A stretch of DNA of 64,000 nt from Solenopsis invicta (Eukaryota; Arthropoda; Insecta; Hymenoptera; Formicidae). Below are positions 22,762 through 35,602 of the stretch, one piece after another (the stretch's first letter is position 1; the number at the start of each line of letters is the position of its first letter). The notes under the pieces were generated by a model. It saw only the letters and a list, made by a program, of their open reading frames with translations, was not told the origin of the DNA and ran no database searches. The translations under genes and the position numbers were made by a program. The stretch spans positions 10,426,710 to 10,490,709 of the forward strand of contig NC_052672.1 of NCBI RefSeq assembly GCF_016802725.1, written 5' to 3'.

Positions 22762-25700
22762 TTATATATCTATCGAGCAAAGATCTATATATCTACGCAT
22801 CAGAACCTGAACGTCCTTAAACATCATTCATCGGAATCAACGATAGATAAAATAGGATCCTGATATTATATAAAAAATGAAGTTAATATTAAAATATACG
22901 CTATATACACATAAATTCTATATATAATATATTCTATATCCATATCACAATAATGTTAATAATAAAGTTTATTATTATTCAGAATTTGCATCAAAAATTT
23001 CAATTTTTAACACAAGATTGAAAAAATGTTTAAACAAATATTTTATTACATTTTTAATTAACAATTCTTATACGTAAAACAGATCTAAACTTTTTAAATA
23101 AAAATTAAAAATTTTTAACGATTTCGATTTAAAATAATGTAAAAACTATGATGTGTAAAGTCAAAATGCTTTGAAGACTCGATTAATCTTTTTTTTTTTA
23201 AAGTTCTACATCATAGAAACACGCTGACTTACATAGCATAAATTACGCTTCTCTGCCTTTCAAGTAATAATTAATGAGATTAGTTACGCCGATATGCATC
23301 TGCTCGTGACTTAAATTGCGTTAACGCGAGGTGAAAGATTCGACGAAGCGCGGTCCCAATACACGGATTAAGAGAATTAAGTTACACCTATACGAACGTC
23401 TAGTCTTCCGGAAAAAAAAGTGGAACCTAAAGAATGAAACTCAATAAGCTCAAAATAGAAAAAAAATTAAATTATGGAACAAAAAACATTAATTCTTTAA
23501 TTCTTCATTTACTATTACATCTTCTGGCGATCATTAATTTTTCAAAAATTGTAAATATTCTGCAAAAATTTCAAGAGACATTATTAATAGATTAGAAAAA
23601 AAATTTTCTCTAAGTTTGTAATAGAAAAGTCAATATTTTTATTTCTTTAAATTCACTTAGAAATTATTTTAAAAAATTAATATTATTTTACTAAAAAATA
23701 TTGTCTGCATTACGCACATCTCACTCTTCTCATTTCTTAAAAGATTCTCAAAAAGAATTACTAATTTTATTGTTATTGAGCAAATGTATGTGTGCGTGAT
23801 AAAACGCAGATAGAGCGTAAAAATATTATCGTGTATAAAGTTGATGAAGCTGAGAGTGCGAATTGTCCAGAGGCAGCCGATATTGTGAACCACCTTTCTT
23901 AGAACTTTGATAAGAAGAACTATCGCGTAACATCCACAGACTGAAGAGAGTTGCATGAAGGTAGATGACGAAAGAAACACGAGCACGCACGTCTCGACTC
24001 ACTCAAGTGCGTTTCAACCCTGCAACTTTGACTTGCAATTTAAGTAAGGTGAAAACGACAGTAAAAATTAATGACTAATGAGGAACATAAACAAAACGTA
24101 AACAGATAACCATTAATATAAGTTCATCATCCAATTCGTGCATAATTTAAAACTACTAGAATTCAGTAATAAATGTAAAAATTGCAGTTTAAGACTTTCA
24201 TTTTTAAGCGAAATAAGAACATTGCTATGCAAGGAGAGAAAGCGCATCGTCATCCTCGCACGCTCCTCGCGTTATCCCGCAGTCTCGCAATCGTCTCCTC
24301 GTTGTGCATCGCTAATAAGCGAGCGCGTGAGAAAATCTGCATAAGACACATTCGAGACGAGTGTCAATCCGTCCACTACGGTTAACATAACCGCATTCTT
24401 CTTTTATAAAATGCCAAAATTTTTTTTCAAAATAAATATATCAAAATATTGCTCGAATATATATACGAAAGATAAATACGACAAATATATTAAAAAAAAA
24501 CGCGTTTGACGCAGATGTATTGATGATGTGGGAGCTATTCTCTGCTCTTATATATTCTTGACTGTACCCGCAACTAAGATCGAGAAATACTGGCAATATA
24601 AGATTAAAGCAGTGCAACAATGTGGTAGCTGATTCGAGGGGCGCATATAAATGATTGGAGAAAATTCTACATTGACAAAGATATTTACCGGGAAACGATC
24701 CGTTTATCGAATGAAACATTGCATCGCATTATTAATATTAACATGGGCATTTTTCATATTTATAGTAACAGAGTGATCATACATCTGTATAAAATATTAT
24801 TTTACTTATTATTAATTAAAATAATGCAATTAATGTTAATATTTGAATTTGTCTATCCTAAACGCGACTAGTTGTGTAATTTAATAATATATTGCATATA
24901 TTGTACAATCTTAATAAAAAATAATTTCAAGGATATGCTAAAAATTTTTTCTATCATTTTTCCTGTGTCATTTAAGCGCAATAGTTGTTGGGATTCCGTT
25001 GGGATCCTAAGCACACAATGTAGAAACTGGTCCGAGACGATCTCTACGCCCTCTCTCTGTACTTTTCCGGGAACTAAACGACTGCTTCCAAAAAATCTAC
25101 ACATAGTAGCATAATTTTAATATTAATGTAAACCTACCAATATTTTAAATTCCAGATAAAAGACTATTATAAAATGACAGGAAGATGATCCTAACATCCT
25201 GTCTTTAATAAGTCATTTGTTTGTTAACTTTTAAAAATTCTATAAAAAAGCATATATAAAGTAAAACTTTTTCAAAATGTTTCAACAATCTCTTCTTTTC
25301 GGATATTGGGTTTTAAATTGATATTTCAGATTAACCTATTTCGGCATTAAAACATTATAATTGTTAAGAGCTTACAATAATATAAGTAAAGCTCGCAAGG
25401 CGTACAATTAACGTTTCATGTAAAAGCAAAACTAAAACAAAAAAAAATACGTGATAATAAACTTTTTCCTAAAACACAAGATAATGTTTGGTGGCCTTGC
25501 CTCAAAATATCAATATCGTTCCAGCGATTTAAATCTGTGACATATGATACTTCCGCGACTTCGTGTAGCGAACATCCGGTTGATGCAACAATGTGATATA
25601 ATAAAAAGTTTCTCTATATTTCTTTTTGTGAATTCTATCCTGTTGACTACTATAAAATATTTATTCTCCATAAAACTGTAATAAGGTATACATTAGATTT

Positions 25701-28459
25701 AATAATTTGCAATTTAATTTAGTATAATTTTAAATTATTTAATTTAGTATATTGCAATATGTATATAAATATTTATAAGTATCATAAATTAATTTTTAGT
25801 TCCAGAAAAATTCCATATTTTTTTATTTATCAGCCAAATTTTATTGTCGAATTTAACGCAACTTTGTGTAAAAACTATCAACAAAAACGTGCTTCTTTTC
25901 AACAAAAAAAATTATTTTTCAACAAAAGACAATCGATCCTGTCACGGTAAAATATTATTCCGAGTATTCGTGATTTCGTAAGAGCCGTTTTATTAATGGC
26001 TGCAGACCGATCTTCGCAACATAGTTGCGTCCATATTAACTTAACGAGGAAATGAAGAAATGGGCAGAGCCCCCTAGTGGCCTCGCGGGACTGCCACAAT
26101 GTAGCAGATGGCCTGAGCAACTTTGTATCTCCCTCATGCAAAGGGTACACCGATCCTCACGAAGAAAACCGCTTGTCTGTGTTCCATAAAGACCACACAC
26201 TACTATTAGACTCGTGAACCGCATTTGGCCGACACTTTGTAGCACGAAGAGAAAAATTCCCACACACGAATAGGAAGGGTCGACCTCAGATTTTAACGCT
26301 GGATACGCAAACGTTCTCGTTTCATGGAACTCATTTGCAAACATGGTTGCAATTTAACTGCAAAAATTCCTAGGTGGAAATAATACAGCAAAATTTCTAG
26401 AAAGTTGGCGATAAAAATAAAAGATCAATTTTCGAATAAATAATATGTGTGATAAAATAAAATCTTTTTAACATTTAATAAATGTAAGATGCATTTTTTT
26501 AACGTGCAAAGAAAGTGTAGAATGCCAACGTGTTATCTGCGAGTGCGTCGTTGCAAGAAAGTGTCGTGCGTGTGTCGCATATCGTAACAAAGCTAGTCTT
26601 TGATATTGTGCCCCTTTCCCTCTGCTACTCGGCAATCAGATATAAAGGCGTGTTTGAAAATATAAAATGTTGATACCGATTGATTTCTTTTGGTAAAAAA
26701 TTTTGAGGAAGCGCTGTGTGCGCTTTGCTTGCTCATAATAAAAATAATAATTTATAACTGCCCCACAATATAGGATTTTTAAAAATTGGTTATGTTCAGA
26801 AACTGCTTTTTATCTGCTACCATTTTTCACTCGATTCGCTATCCAGGTAGCATCTATTCGTTTCACAAATCATCTTTGATCAAGGCGCGATAATGCGATC
26901 GAAAGATCATAAAATTGATAAAAATTGAGTGACTAGAGTACTGCTACATTAGGAACAAAATTTAGTGTTCTGAGCTGTTTAGTCGAGACATTTTTTAATT
27001 GCGATCAAATATTTTGTTTTATAAAACAAAAAAATTGATTGTTTCTACAAAATACATACAAATAAAAACATTTGTTTATATTAACTAAATAGTTTTGTTC
27101 AGTATATTTTAATTAAATTATTTGTCGTTACAAAATATTTTTCCTGGTATATATGCAGATTTTTGTATAAAATTCATATAGATCAAAAAATAATCGAAAC
27201 GTAATTTATATGCCGAGCTCAAAGTTTGCAAATAATATTTCGAGAATCGGTGATTGTGATGCTAATAATTTCTACTAACGATAAGTCAACAGAACAGCAA
27301 TGTCAAATTAGATAAATTATTATTAATCGATCAATTTCAGACTGAATGCAAAACTAGTATTAAAACCGGAAATTTAATTTAAATTTCTAAAGAATCAATT
27401 CGCAGAAAAATAATACGGTATCAAGGTATTTTCAGAAAATGGCAAGAGTCAGTGTGATATTAATGTTAAGCAATCGATTTCGGAAGCGATAAATGAAATT
27501 GATAAGCAACCAATGGCACTTTATAAGAAGAGATAAATCGGCATCGCCGTGTGATGTTTTAAAAAGTTCACTCGGCCACCAAATTAATGCGTTTCGTAGA
27601 AGTTCTTTATCCAACACTGACATTTTTAGCAAACGGGACCGATTGTGATGTTAATATCTTTGATCGAGCGATCGCGCGGATTTTTGCAGCCGGGCATTTT
27701 GACAAATTCGAACCATTTATCCATGTCCCTTCGCCCATCGGATCGAATTAAGGTGTGCCCGTAATTCGATATCTTCATTAAGCATACTGCGTATTGAATT
27801 ACGACGATGGAGGGGGAGGGGAAGAGAAACTCTGATTCCGCCGAATTATCTCTCGGCCGACTAGATCTTTTCAAGGTACACGCCGGTTTCCCCGTTTACA
27901 CTCGATCGAATCTGAACCTCGGCTTTTTCTCCTTTCCATTTCAAAAATTTTAATAGATTTTGACGTAGCGCCACACGCCTTTCTAAATTTCGTAATAAAG
28001 TTTATTAACATGAGAAACAGCGCTTCTAACTGCTAAGAGTCCTTAATTAGGAGAGAGCACTAAGGTATTAAAGATATTAAATGTCGCAAAACTTCTTGAT
28101 TTTCTGTCATAATTACGTATATAAATTCGCTCGAGAGTGCACACATTCATTAAAAGATGTAATAATGAAACCATTGCATAAATAGCGATTTATCGTCACT
28201 GAAATAAAGACATCGTAAGTACAACGATGCGATAGCGAGTGTAAGTCTGCATTCTCGGCGAGCCACAGTTGACCGTGAATAACATGCCGATAATTGAGAA
28301 ATTCCTAAAGGGTTAAGCAAAACTACAATCAATAACAATTTCGCGATATATACCTATCGATTGGTCGTATATAGTGCGATATTAATCGAAGAACGTGGCG
28401 TTATTTGCGACATGCAAAAAATGCACAACAAGAGAATAATAGAATAGCCTGCAAAATTT
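22762..28459. other. AT-rich stretch of the Rca1 intron
   Basis: No exon, RNA gene or clear repeat recognised. Open frames such as 26036-26344 minus are short, start without context and match no family I know. Confidence 0.55.
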
Positions 28460-28765
28460 TTCTGCACGTATTATTACATTATTAATGTATATTGTAAAAA
28501 AATATTTAATTTTAAGATATTATTAAAATGTTTTATTTCTATCTCAAATTTTTTAATACTTGAAAATATTTTAATTTTATATAGGAAATAAAAATATTTT
28601 AAAACTTTTAAAAACGTTTCAGCTTCAAACACTGAGTGTTTTAAATCTAAACACCATATAAAACTAAAATAATTTTAAGAATTTTAAAATCGGAGATAGA
28701 AATAAAACATTTCAATATCATAAAATTAAACACTTATTTTTTGAATGTATACGTTATTTTACAGA
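28460..28765. repeat. Inverted repeat, ~110 bp diverged arms
   Basis: The left arm, including AAATGTTTTATTTCTATCTC (ending near 28552), matches the inverse of the right arm GAGATAGAAATAAAACATTT (near 28695). The match extends outwards to TGTATAC-like ends with scattered mismatches. It is probably an old AT-rich MITE. No open frame. Confidence 0.7.
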
Positions 28766-30400
28766 AAGGAAAGTTAGTTTTTCTCATTTTCATCAGCAGT
28801 AAATAAATACACAAATATTTAATTGGCTAAATATAAAAAATATTATACAAAAAAGTGTTCGTAATACAAAAATATTGTGTGCATTGTCTATTCTATATAA
28901 TTCTACCAGAAAAATTATATACATAAACGAGAAAAAAAAAATTCCCCGACGGAAAGATGCATTAATAAGATCCATGCGTTTGTCGGTTATCCATCAAATT
29001 TATAAATAATCTAATTGATGAGACCAAAACGCGTTGCTCAGAGTGCAGTATACTCATTTATTGCATTTGTAAGAAACTGTGCGCTTATGACGAGTTGCCA
29101 TGGCTTGTACACAAGGATCGTGCGACGTAAAAGGAGGTACGTACAGCGAAGAGGATGCTAACCCTGTAAGAACGTTAAACTCTCTTTTTACCTGCGAATG
29201 CGTGCACGTCGCATTCTCCTCTCATCATTTAAGAAGGTCTCGCAAGCTAACTGCTTCTCTTCCCGCGACCGTGCTTAAGCTCGACGAGTCGCACGCATCT
29301 CTTCGCTTCGATAGCCATTACTTGACAAAGAGAAGCTCGTTACGCGCTATTGCGCGCAAAAATTGCCAATAAGGCACAGTGCGACGCACAGGTATCTCGA
29401 CCTCGTGACACGTCGCCTTTGTGAGTGCCCAATTACCCCATTGCGTCACACAGTATTCAGATTGAAGACGACCTCGAAAGGCCGTCTTCTCGACGAGAGG
29501 CCTAGAGACGAGAAATTGGTCGAAGCGTCGTCCAGCTCGTGAAAATGATTCACGCTTGCGGCAGCCTTTCCCAACGGATTTATATCTCGGGCAGGAGCGA
29601 AAACAGGTTCCTTGTGAAGAAACGACAAGAATCCGCGAAAAGCAAATTTTAATTAACACATATCGCGAAGTTCCATCAAATCAGACAAAAGCTAATTTCT
29701 CGACGAGATGCACGAGATTAGAGTCGCTCGTCTATTTTTTAAATAAATTTTTTTATAAGAAAACATCTTTCTACAATACATATAACGCGTATAATAGTTT
29801 AATGTATTATAGTATTTATAAAGAAAGAAGGAGAAAGTGGATCAGAGGCAGTTGGATTTCAATTAAATGCTACATCACTTCATGTTTTGTAATATAAAAG
29901 CTCATGGACACCAATTGAAAAAATTATTAAAAAAAAAACGCTAATGAATAGATGACCACAGATAATCTCGTCAATTTAATTTCTCGTATCTCAAAGAAAG
30001 ACCGTGACCTAATATTCTGAATTGAAAATAAAATTCTATCACGAGGAAAGAAGTAGCGGTGTCCTGGTAACACGATCCATGGTGTGCTTCTCCTTCAAAC
30101 GCACGATTTCGGCAACGACACAAAGAAATTCTTTTTTAGCCGAGCTGCTCCTCAGAAAGAACAAGTTTCGAGTTCCTTTAGAATCCAAGGTATACGTAGT
30201 TTTGACAAAGGTGTACACACTCGTCAATGATTCTGTAGGTACAGGTATAGTACTTGAGTATGCAGGATTCTAAAGTTTCACAGAAATCCCTAGGAAATTT
30301 CATTGCCGGAATTAATGTCCTGTGTCTTATTTCGTAAGATGCACTTACCTCAGAAAATGTTTAATCTAATCACGTAATTTCAGAATTTTTTTTTACATTT
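28766..30400. other. Intron segment without recognised features
   Basis: Mixed composition, with a slightly GC-richer patch at 29090-29650. An ATG-led frame at 29100 (MACTQGSCDVKGG) is followed by a donor-like GGAG|GTACGT, but I cannot link it to any gene. Confidence 0.4.
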
Positions 30401-30480
30401 AACGCACTCCCCGAGACATATGTGTCCTAGATATTTCTTGTCTGAAATATCTAGGACACATATGTCTCGAGGAGTGCGTT
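30401..30480. repeat. Near-perfect 37 bp hairpin
   Basis: AACGCACTCCCCGAGACATA and onward to TAGATATTTC pairs with GAAATATCTAGGACACATAT and onward to GGAGTGCGTT across a six-base loop (TTGTCT). There is a single C-A mismatch near the base. It is long and well kept compared with the surrounding AT-rich DNA. Confidence 0.88.
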
Positions 30481-31050
30481 ATTGTCTTACTATAATTGAA
30501 AATGTGCTTGTGAAATGTCTTACTATAATTAGTTATGACATTAATGCACTAAAAAAAATTTGTCGAAAAACTAAAATATTTAGTTCAATATGTTCAACTA
30601 AATATTCAGTTGATTCAGTTAATTTTCAATTTAAAAAATGTTAATGGTTGACATGAATAAACGACACCTTTTTTGTGTTAAATTATTACTGAATCAACCC
30701 AATGATTTTACTAAATATTTCAGTTTCTTAACAAAATTTTTTTCTCGGTATATATATAATTTTTTTTATTACACATCCATACAAATACTTTCTAAAGTAT
30801 AATAAGAGTCACTTAATATTTAGTATATACTTATAAAAGTAATGAAAATTAATGAAGAATATGAACAATGTGTAGTAAAAATTTCGAAAAAAAAATGTCT
30901 TAAATGGTAATTTTATCATAATTATTAACAAATTGTTGTATCTACAAACATTTGTAAATTTTTCCATCTTCAGATAAACAGAAGTACAATAACGCATTCT
31001 CAAACAGCAGGATCTACTGTCGCTGTTCAAGATCAATATAAAACAAAAAT
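30481..31050. other. AT-rich segment with degenerate TIR-like remnants
   Basis: Words such as ATTTAGTTCAA, GTTGATTCAGT and TTTTTTCTCGGTA resemble the inside and end of the TA-flanked MITE at 42137, suggesting a decayed relative. Nothing coding. Confidence 0.35.
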
Positions 31051-31782
31051 TTTTTGTTCCTTTTCTTATATAAATGTTGGTATGCATTGGTCCTTCATAT
31101 CCAAGTCCCTACTTCGACGTACTTCAAAACGAAGGGCCGAAGCGAGACCTTTAGATGGAGGTTCCATTCGGAGAGACGTCACAGCATCACTCTTCGTGAA
31201 AACTTCATGCATACGCAGACACAGCATACTCTTTCGAGAGTGCTCTCGCATATAGGCACACACGAATGCATGCCTGCACATATATACACGCCGGAGCGGG
31301 GTCGTTCAGTTTTGAAGTGGGCCAGAGGCCCGCCGGCAACGCGCGTCGGATGTATCATTATCTCGGCCTCACTCTGTTGCTATGCAATTAGAGTCCGTTA
31401 ATCGGGATCCCCACCCTGTCCGACAGAAACCGAGAGCGCGCCTTTCGTGACGCCAATCCGCAAATGGGAGAGGGGAGGGAGGAGTATCCGCAAACCACAG
31501 AGGAAAGATGTCGGAGGAAGAGAGAGAGAGAGAAAGAGAGTGAGGACCAACGCTGACGAATGGAGGCAAGAATGAGGCGAGAAAAGAAGACGAAGAGCAC
31601 AAGGAGGAACAGAGACAGGCGCCATGATGCTGGAGAAGGATAATATGGTGAAGAGGAAAAAAGAGAAGTAGCTAAAGAGAGAGGACTCAGGAGGAAATCC
31701 CAAGCAGTTCCCAGACGAAGACGGCAACAACAACAATAACAACGGCAGCACGTGGAGGCTCCATCTCAAACGTTCTTCGCAG

Positions 31783-31856
<74 letters not shown>

Positions 31857-31960
31857 TTCTCTTCATCATCACTGTTTCCTGGCACTTATTTTTGCGATTC
31901 TCTTATTCTGTTCGTTACTCTCTCGCCCGTAGCAAAACTCGGTTTTTCATACATCGGAAC
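31051..31960. other. GC-richer block with long CT microsatellite
   Basis: CpG- and purine/pyrimidine-skewed DNA. A (CT)n tract of about 70 bp runs from about 31784 to 31853, preceded by GA-rich sequence (31440-31700). Frames here (for example Ser/Leu runs over the CT tract) are low complexity and not credible genes. It may be an intronic regulatory block. Confidence 0.55.
31784..31853. repeat. (CT)n microsatellite
   Basis: Uninterrupted dinucleotide repeat of roughly 35 units, read as (CT) on plus and (GA) on minus. Long GA/CT tracts are bound by GAGA-type factors in insects, but that role is only possible here. Confidence 0.95.
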
Positions 31961-32149
31961 TTCGTTTTGACACACAAATTCGACGAGAGGCTTTTTATTC
32001 CGACGCTTGAAATTTCGCATACTCAAAATTGACGTCTTTACGCTTTCACATTTTTTTGCTGCAATCAACGCCCGAGTGAAATCAGTCTGTCAAAATTACT
32101 CCAACAGTCAGAACAAAAATTTTATAATTCTTAAATGATTAATATTCCA

Positions 32150-32290
32150 ATCGTTATACATACTTTTAAATTATTTTATAAAATATACACCTTCCACTTT
32201 AAATAAATTCGACCGATCATTATATATACTTTTAAATTATTTTATAAAATGTATACCTTTCACTTCGAATAAATTTGACTTTAAAAAAAA
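32150..32290 (+). repeat. Tandem duplication of ~65 bp
   Basis: ATATACTTTTAAATTATTTTATAAAAT is followed by a CCTTCCACTT/CCTTTCACTT-type segment and AATAAATT. This occurs twice back to back, the second copy starting near 32222, with few differences. Confidence 0.75.
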
Positions 32291-33059
32291 TTTATATGCA
32301 GTGTGTCGTTAAATGCACTGAGGATTTAATATCATTCAGTTTTTTCGTGGATAACATTTCATCTCCAATAATTATAATTTCGCACTATTGGTTCCCGGCG
32401 TAATTTTCTAATTCTCATACATGTGTCTGTACGGACGAAAGAGACGCGATTGTGCTCCAGTCGAGATTCCTCCGCGTTCATTAAGTTTTGCCCGGCCTTG
32501 GGGATGCTGCGCACGCAGCAAGCATCCAACTTGCGCGGGAGATGCGTTATCGCGGCTGTGAGCCACGAAACGCTATCGTTCATTCGGCGCGGTCCTTTAG
32601 TGCTTTCCCGCCTTTTCTGTCTGATGCTCTTTGTGCTTGATCCCACGCATTCTCTTACTGAATTTTATCTTTAAATTGTAATTCATTCTTATGAATAGGA
32701 CTCTTCTTCGCGATATTTTATTTAGCAAAAGAATTTTGTAAATATATTTACGTTATTGTATTAGCTATTTTCTTTATTTAATATTTTTAATATTACGATT
32801 GTTTAAGCTTAGCTACATCATAAGATATGAATATCGTCTCTACAATTAAAGTTATTATTAAAGATAACTCAAGATTACGAACGTCGCCGTCAGCGGAAAA
32901 AGGATGATTCATAAACGATATTATATATTCCTTTTTTTTTATTTTCGTGTAAATCTTATATTTCATCGTTGTGCGACAGAATTATTTGTTCTGTTTTACA
33001 CAAAAGATATAGCTTATTTACTGTTGAATGCTTAGATAAATGTTTAGTGAGTTTTTATA

Positions 33060-34110
33060 AATTAACTCATGCGTCATCGGCTCGTGCGTTATTTTTATTT
33101 TTGGACTGACGTTACTGATTTCATAAAAGTAATCGTAAACAATCGATTTATTTTAAACGATTATATATCGCGATTATATATCGCGGATCGAAGATTAACT
33201 GACTCGTACGTTAGAACATGACTATATTAATGACTAATCTCCAAATTTTTTACTAACGTCATGTTTCTTGGAATTGATTGAGCTGGACTAAAAGGTTTTA
33301 CAAGGGAAGACACGTATATTCTTTTATTATTTTTGGATAACCATTAACTCTTACGTCATTTTCTAAAAAAAAATGTGAACGATTACTTCTCGCGACAAAT
33401 TGAAGATTAATGTGCATTAGATCAAACTTGATATTAGTAATTAATCTTTAAATTTCTTATCGCAATGAACGAGCTTTGTACATATAGAAAATGAGGTGCA
33501 CATAAAAAAACGTATTTCAAGGTTCTTAATTATCGTCACGATAATTATCATCAGAATACTCGTGAAATGTCCTTTGCGATAAGGCGCAGGTTTCAATTAT
33601 GACATTTTGCACTTTAATTTGTAAAATTTGCTAACTACGCATCTGTTTGACATTTAAGACATTCTCCAGACGCACGATATTTTTCAATAGTTAAAAGTAG
33701 CATCAAAAATCATAAAAATCTTCCTTTTCATGATTGTTGAATTTAATCGTAATGTAAAACAATTATTAACATTGTAATATAATTTTTTACAAAACTTTTA
33801 TTTTTGCAGACAACACAAAGAGATTACGATTGCTACATGTGCTTTACATTAAAGAAACAAAAATTTTGTGCTAAATGATTTTAAAAGCGATATTTGCTTG
33901 TGTATTAATGTCATTTCCCAAGAACAGTGAACAATTATTTCTCGCAATAGATCAAGGATTAATTGCCTGGAAGTTGAATTATCATGATTATACTAATGAC
34001 CATCTTCGAATTTCTCACCGCAACATCGTTAAACAAATTTTGTACGTAAAGTGTACGTGAAAAATATTTCAAGGTTCTTAATAATTGTCATGATAAATTG
34101 TATTTTAGAA
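33060..34110 (+). repeat. Degenerate repeat family, about three copies
   Basis: Segments near 33060-33300, 33320-33560 and 33870-34110 share an ordered set of words. These are a TCTCGC-A-A patch, GATTAA-TG, a GACTAATCTC/AATCTT-AAATTT/TCTTCGAATTTCT patch with CGCAA, and in the last two GTATTTCAAGGTTCTTAATTATCGTCA or its near match. They look like old tandem copies of one ~300 bp unit. Function unknown. Confidence 0.55.
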
Positions 34111-34239
34111 ATGCAAAACAATTATAAGATTTAGAAGAGATACTTTTTACTTTTCTTAACAAGAGCAAGAAATTTAAAAAAGAGATTTCCGATATTTCTA
34201 TTTATTAATGTTCATCATCTCTTTTCATTTATCTTCATT

Positions 34240-34900
34240 AAATGTGGAATCCGTTTGTTCGTCCTCTCACCAACGATAACAAATTTCGTGCCAGCACCTC
34301 GGTCAGGATTCAGGATATCTCGTCGATGACGCGTCCCGCCAAGGACGTGCGTTTCGTCCTGTACAAAATGCGCAGCAGCTTTCCCGCCCCCTGCTCTCTT
34401 CCTTCATTCCGTTGCTAATCAGACCTCCCCCCTACTCCCCCCCTCTCCATCCGACGTCATAAAAATTTCGCGGCCCCAGGCCACGCGACTCTATTATACA
34501 TACATTATTCAACGCAATCGTCCAAAAAGTCTCGTTGTTAATTCAACGCGATGCACCGTAACCGGGTAGCAACAGGGACCCGGCAACAGGACCTGTCTCC
34601 GTTCCGTTCTCCCCCACCTCCGGCATCTTCGACCATCACGCATCCTCTGCGGCCGCGACCGTCTTTCTCTCTCCTCTCCGCGGCCGTCGCCTTCTCGTTA
34701 ACAACGTCGGCTGTTCGCCTTTGGTCCGGCAGTCTCCCGCTTTTTCGGCATGTTTCGACAGCGACGTCGCGAAACGTCGCGTTCCCAACGACCGACGACG
34801 TTCGGAATTCAGAAATTAGAAACTCAGAAACATCTCTCACAGATCTCTCAGAGACGTGATCTCCATGAAATCAATCTTTAATGACGAGTACGTAACGAAA
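34240..34900. other. GC-rich block in the intron
   Basis: CpG-rich stretch with a CCGACGTCAT word (CRE-like, near 34452) and pyrimidine-rich DNA. Two opposing frames of about 100 codons overlap over the same bases, a sign of composition rather than coding. It could be an enhancer or cryptic promoter. Confidence 0.4.
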
Positions 34901-35117
34901 GAGAAAGGAGAAACGGAAAAGGAAGAAGTGATTAACATAGATTTCTCTCTACACTAAATTAAATTAGTTTAATATAATTAGGATTTAAATTATTAGGCAT
35001 TAATTGGAAAAATGCCAAAAATTACAAGATCATTGTTTCAATCATGCGATGCGACGATAGCATTATCAAACTAAAAGTAACAAATACGTTTACAATAAGA
35101 AAGACTGGAAAATTAAA

Positions 35118-35153
35118 ATTATTCTACGAATTATTCTACGAATTATTCTACGA
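35118..35153 (+). repeat. 12 bp unit repeated three times
   Basis: ATTATTCTACGA occurs three times in perfect tandem. Confidence 0.9.
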
Positions 35154-35439
35154 GAGACCATAAGATCATCGTGTATCCGTCTACTGGTCTACTTCGAAAT
35201 ACTAATTGTATTTGTATGAGTCTGTAATATTGCCTAAAAGCCACACATCCAGGTAGAACCCAGAAATCATAATATCAAAAGTCACTTGTTACTTGATTAT
35301 TAATATTCAAATTAGTACATTATGACATCATAATGCATAAGAGTAACGTTTATTGACTCAAGTGATAAATAAAGTCATGATGATGTCGTTGTGATGTTCT
35401 TTGTGTTCTTCTATCTAGTTACGTACAAAAGCAATGATC

Positions 35440-35602
35440 TCCGTAAAGCCATAATCAAACTAGAAATTGAGATTGGGAGATTACATTGGAATTAGATCAA
35501 TCGAAGCAGAGTTCACTAAATTCCAGATTAGCTTTTTTTTCCTTCTGATTGGTTAAATTTCAATCCAACCTCGAGCTCAATTTCTAGTTTAATACGGACT
35601 TA
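35440..35602. mobile_element. Small MITE-like element with TIRs
   Basis: CAAACTAGAAATTGAG near the left end is matched by CTCAATTTCTAGTTT near the right. Outer bases CCGTA and TACGG also pair. It is about 160 bp long with no coding sequence. Confidence 0.65.

Noticed and set aside
26036..26344. 102-codon minus-strand frame with a Cys-rich patch (RCTLCMREIQSCSGHLLHC)
   Set aside because: The spacing suggests a knuckle, but no known family fits and flanking composition is non-coding. Could be a decayed retroelement piece, not supportable.
29100..29136. Possible exon MACTQGSCDVKGG with a GTACGT donor
   Set aside because: Same reason: a single splice-like word and no recognisable continuation.
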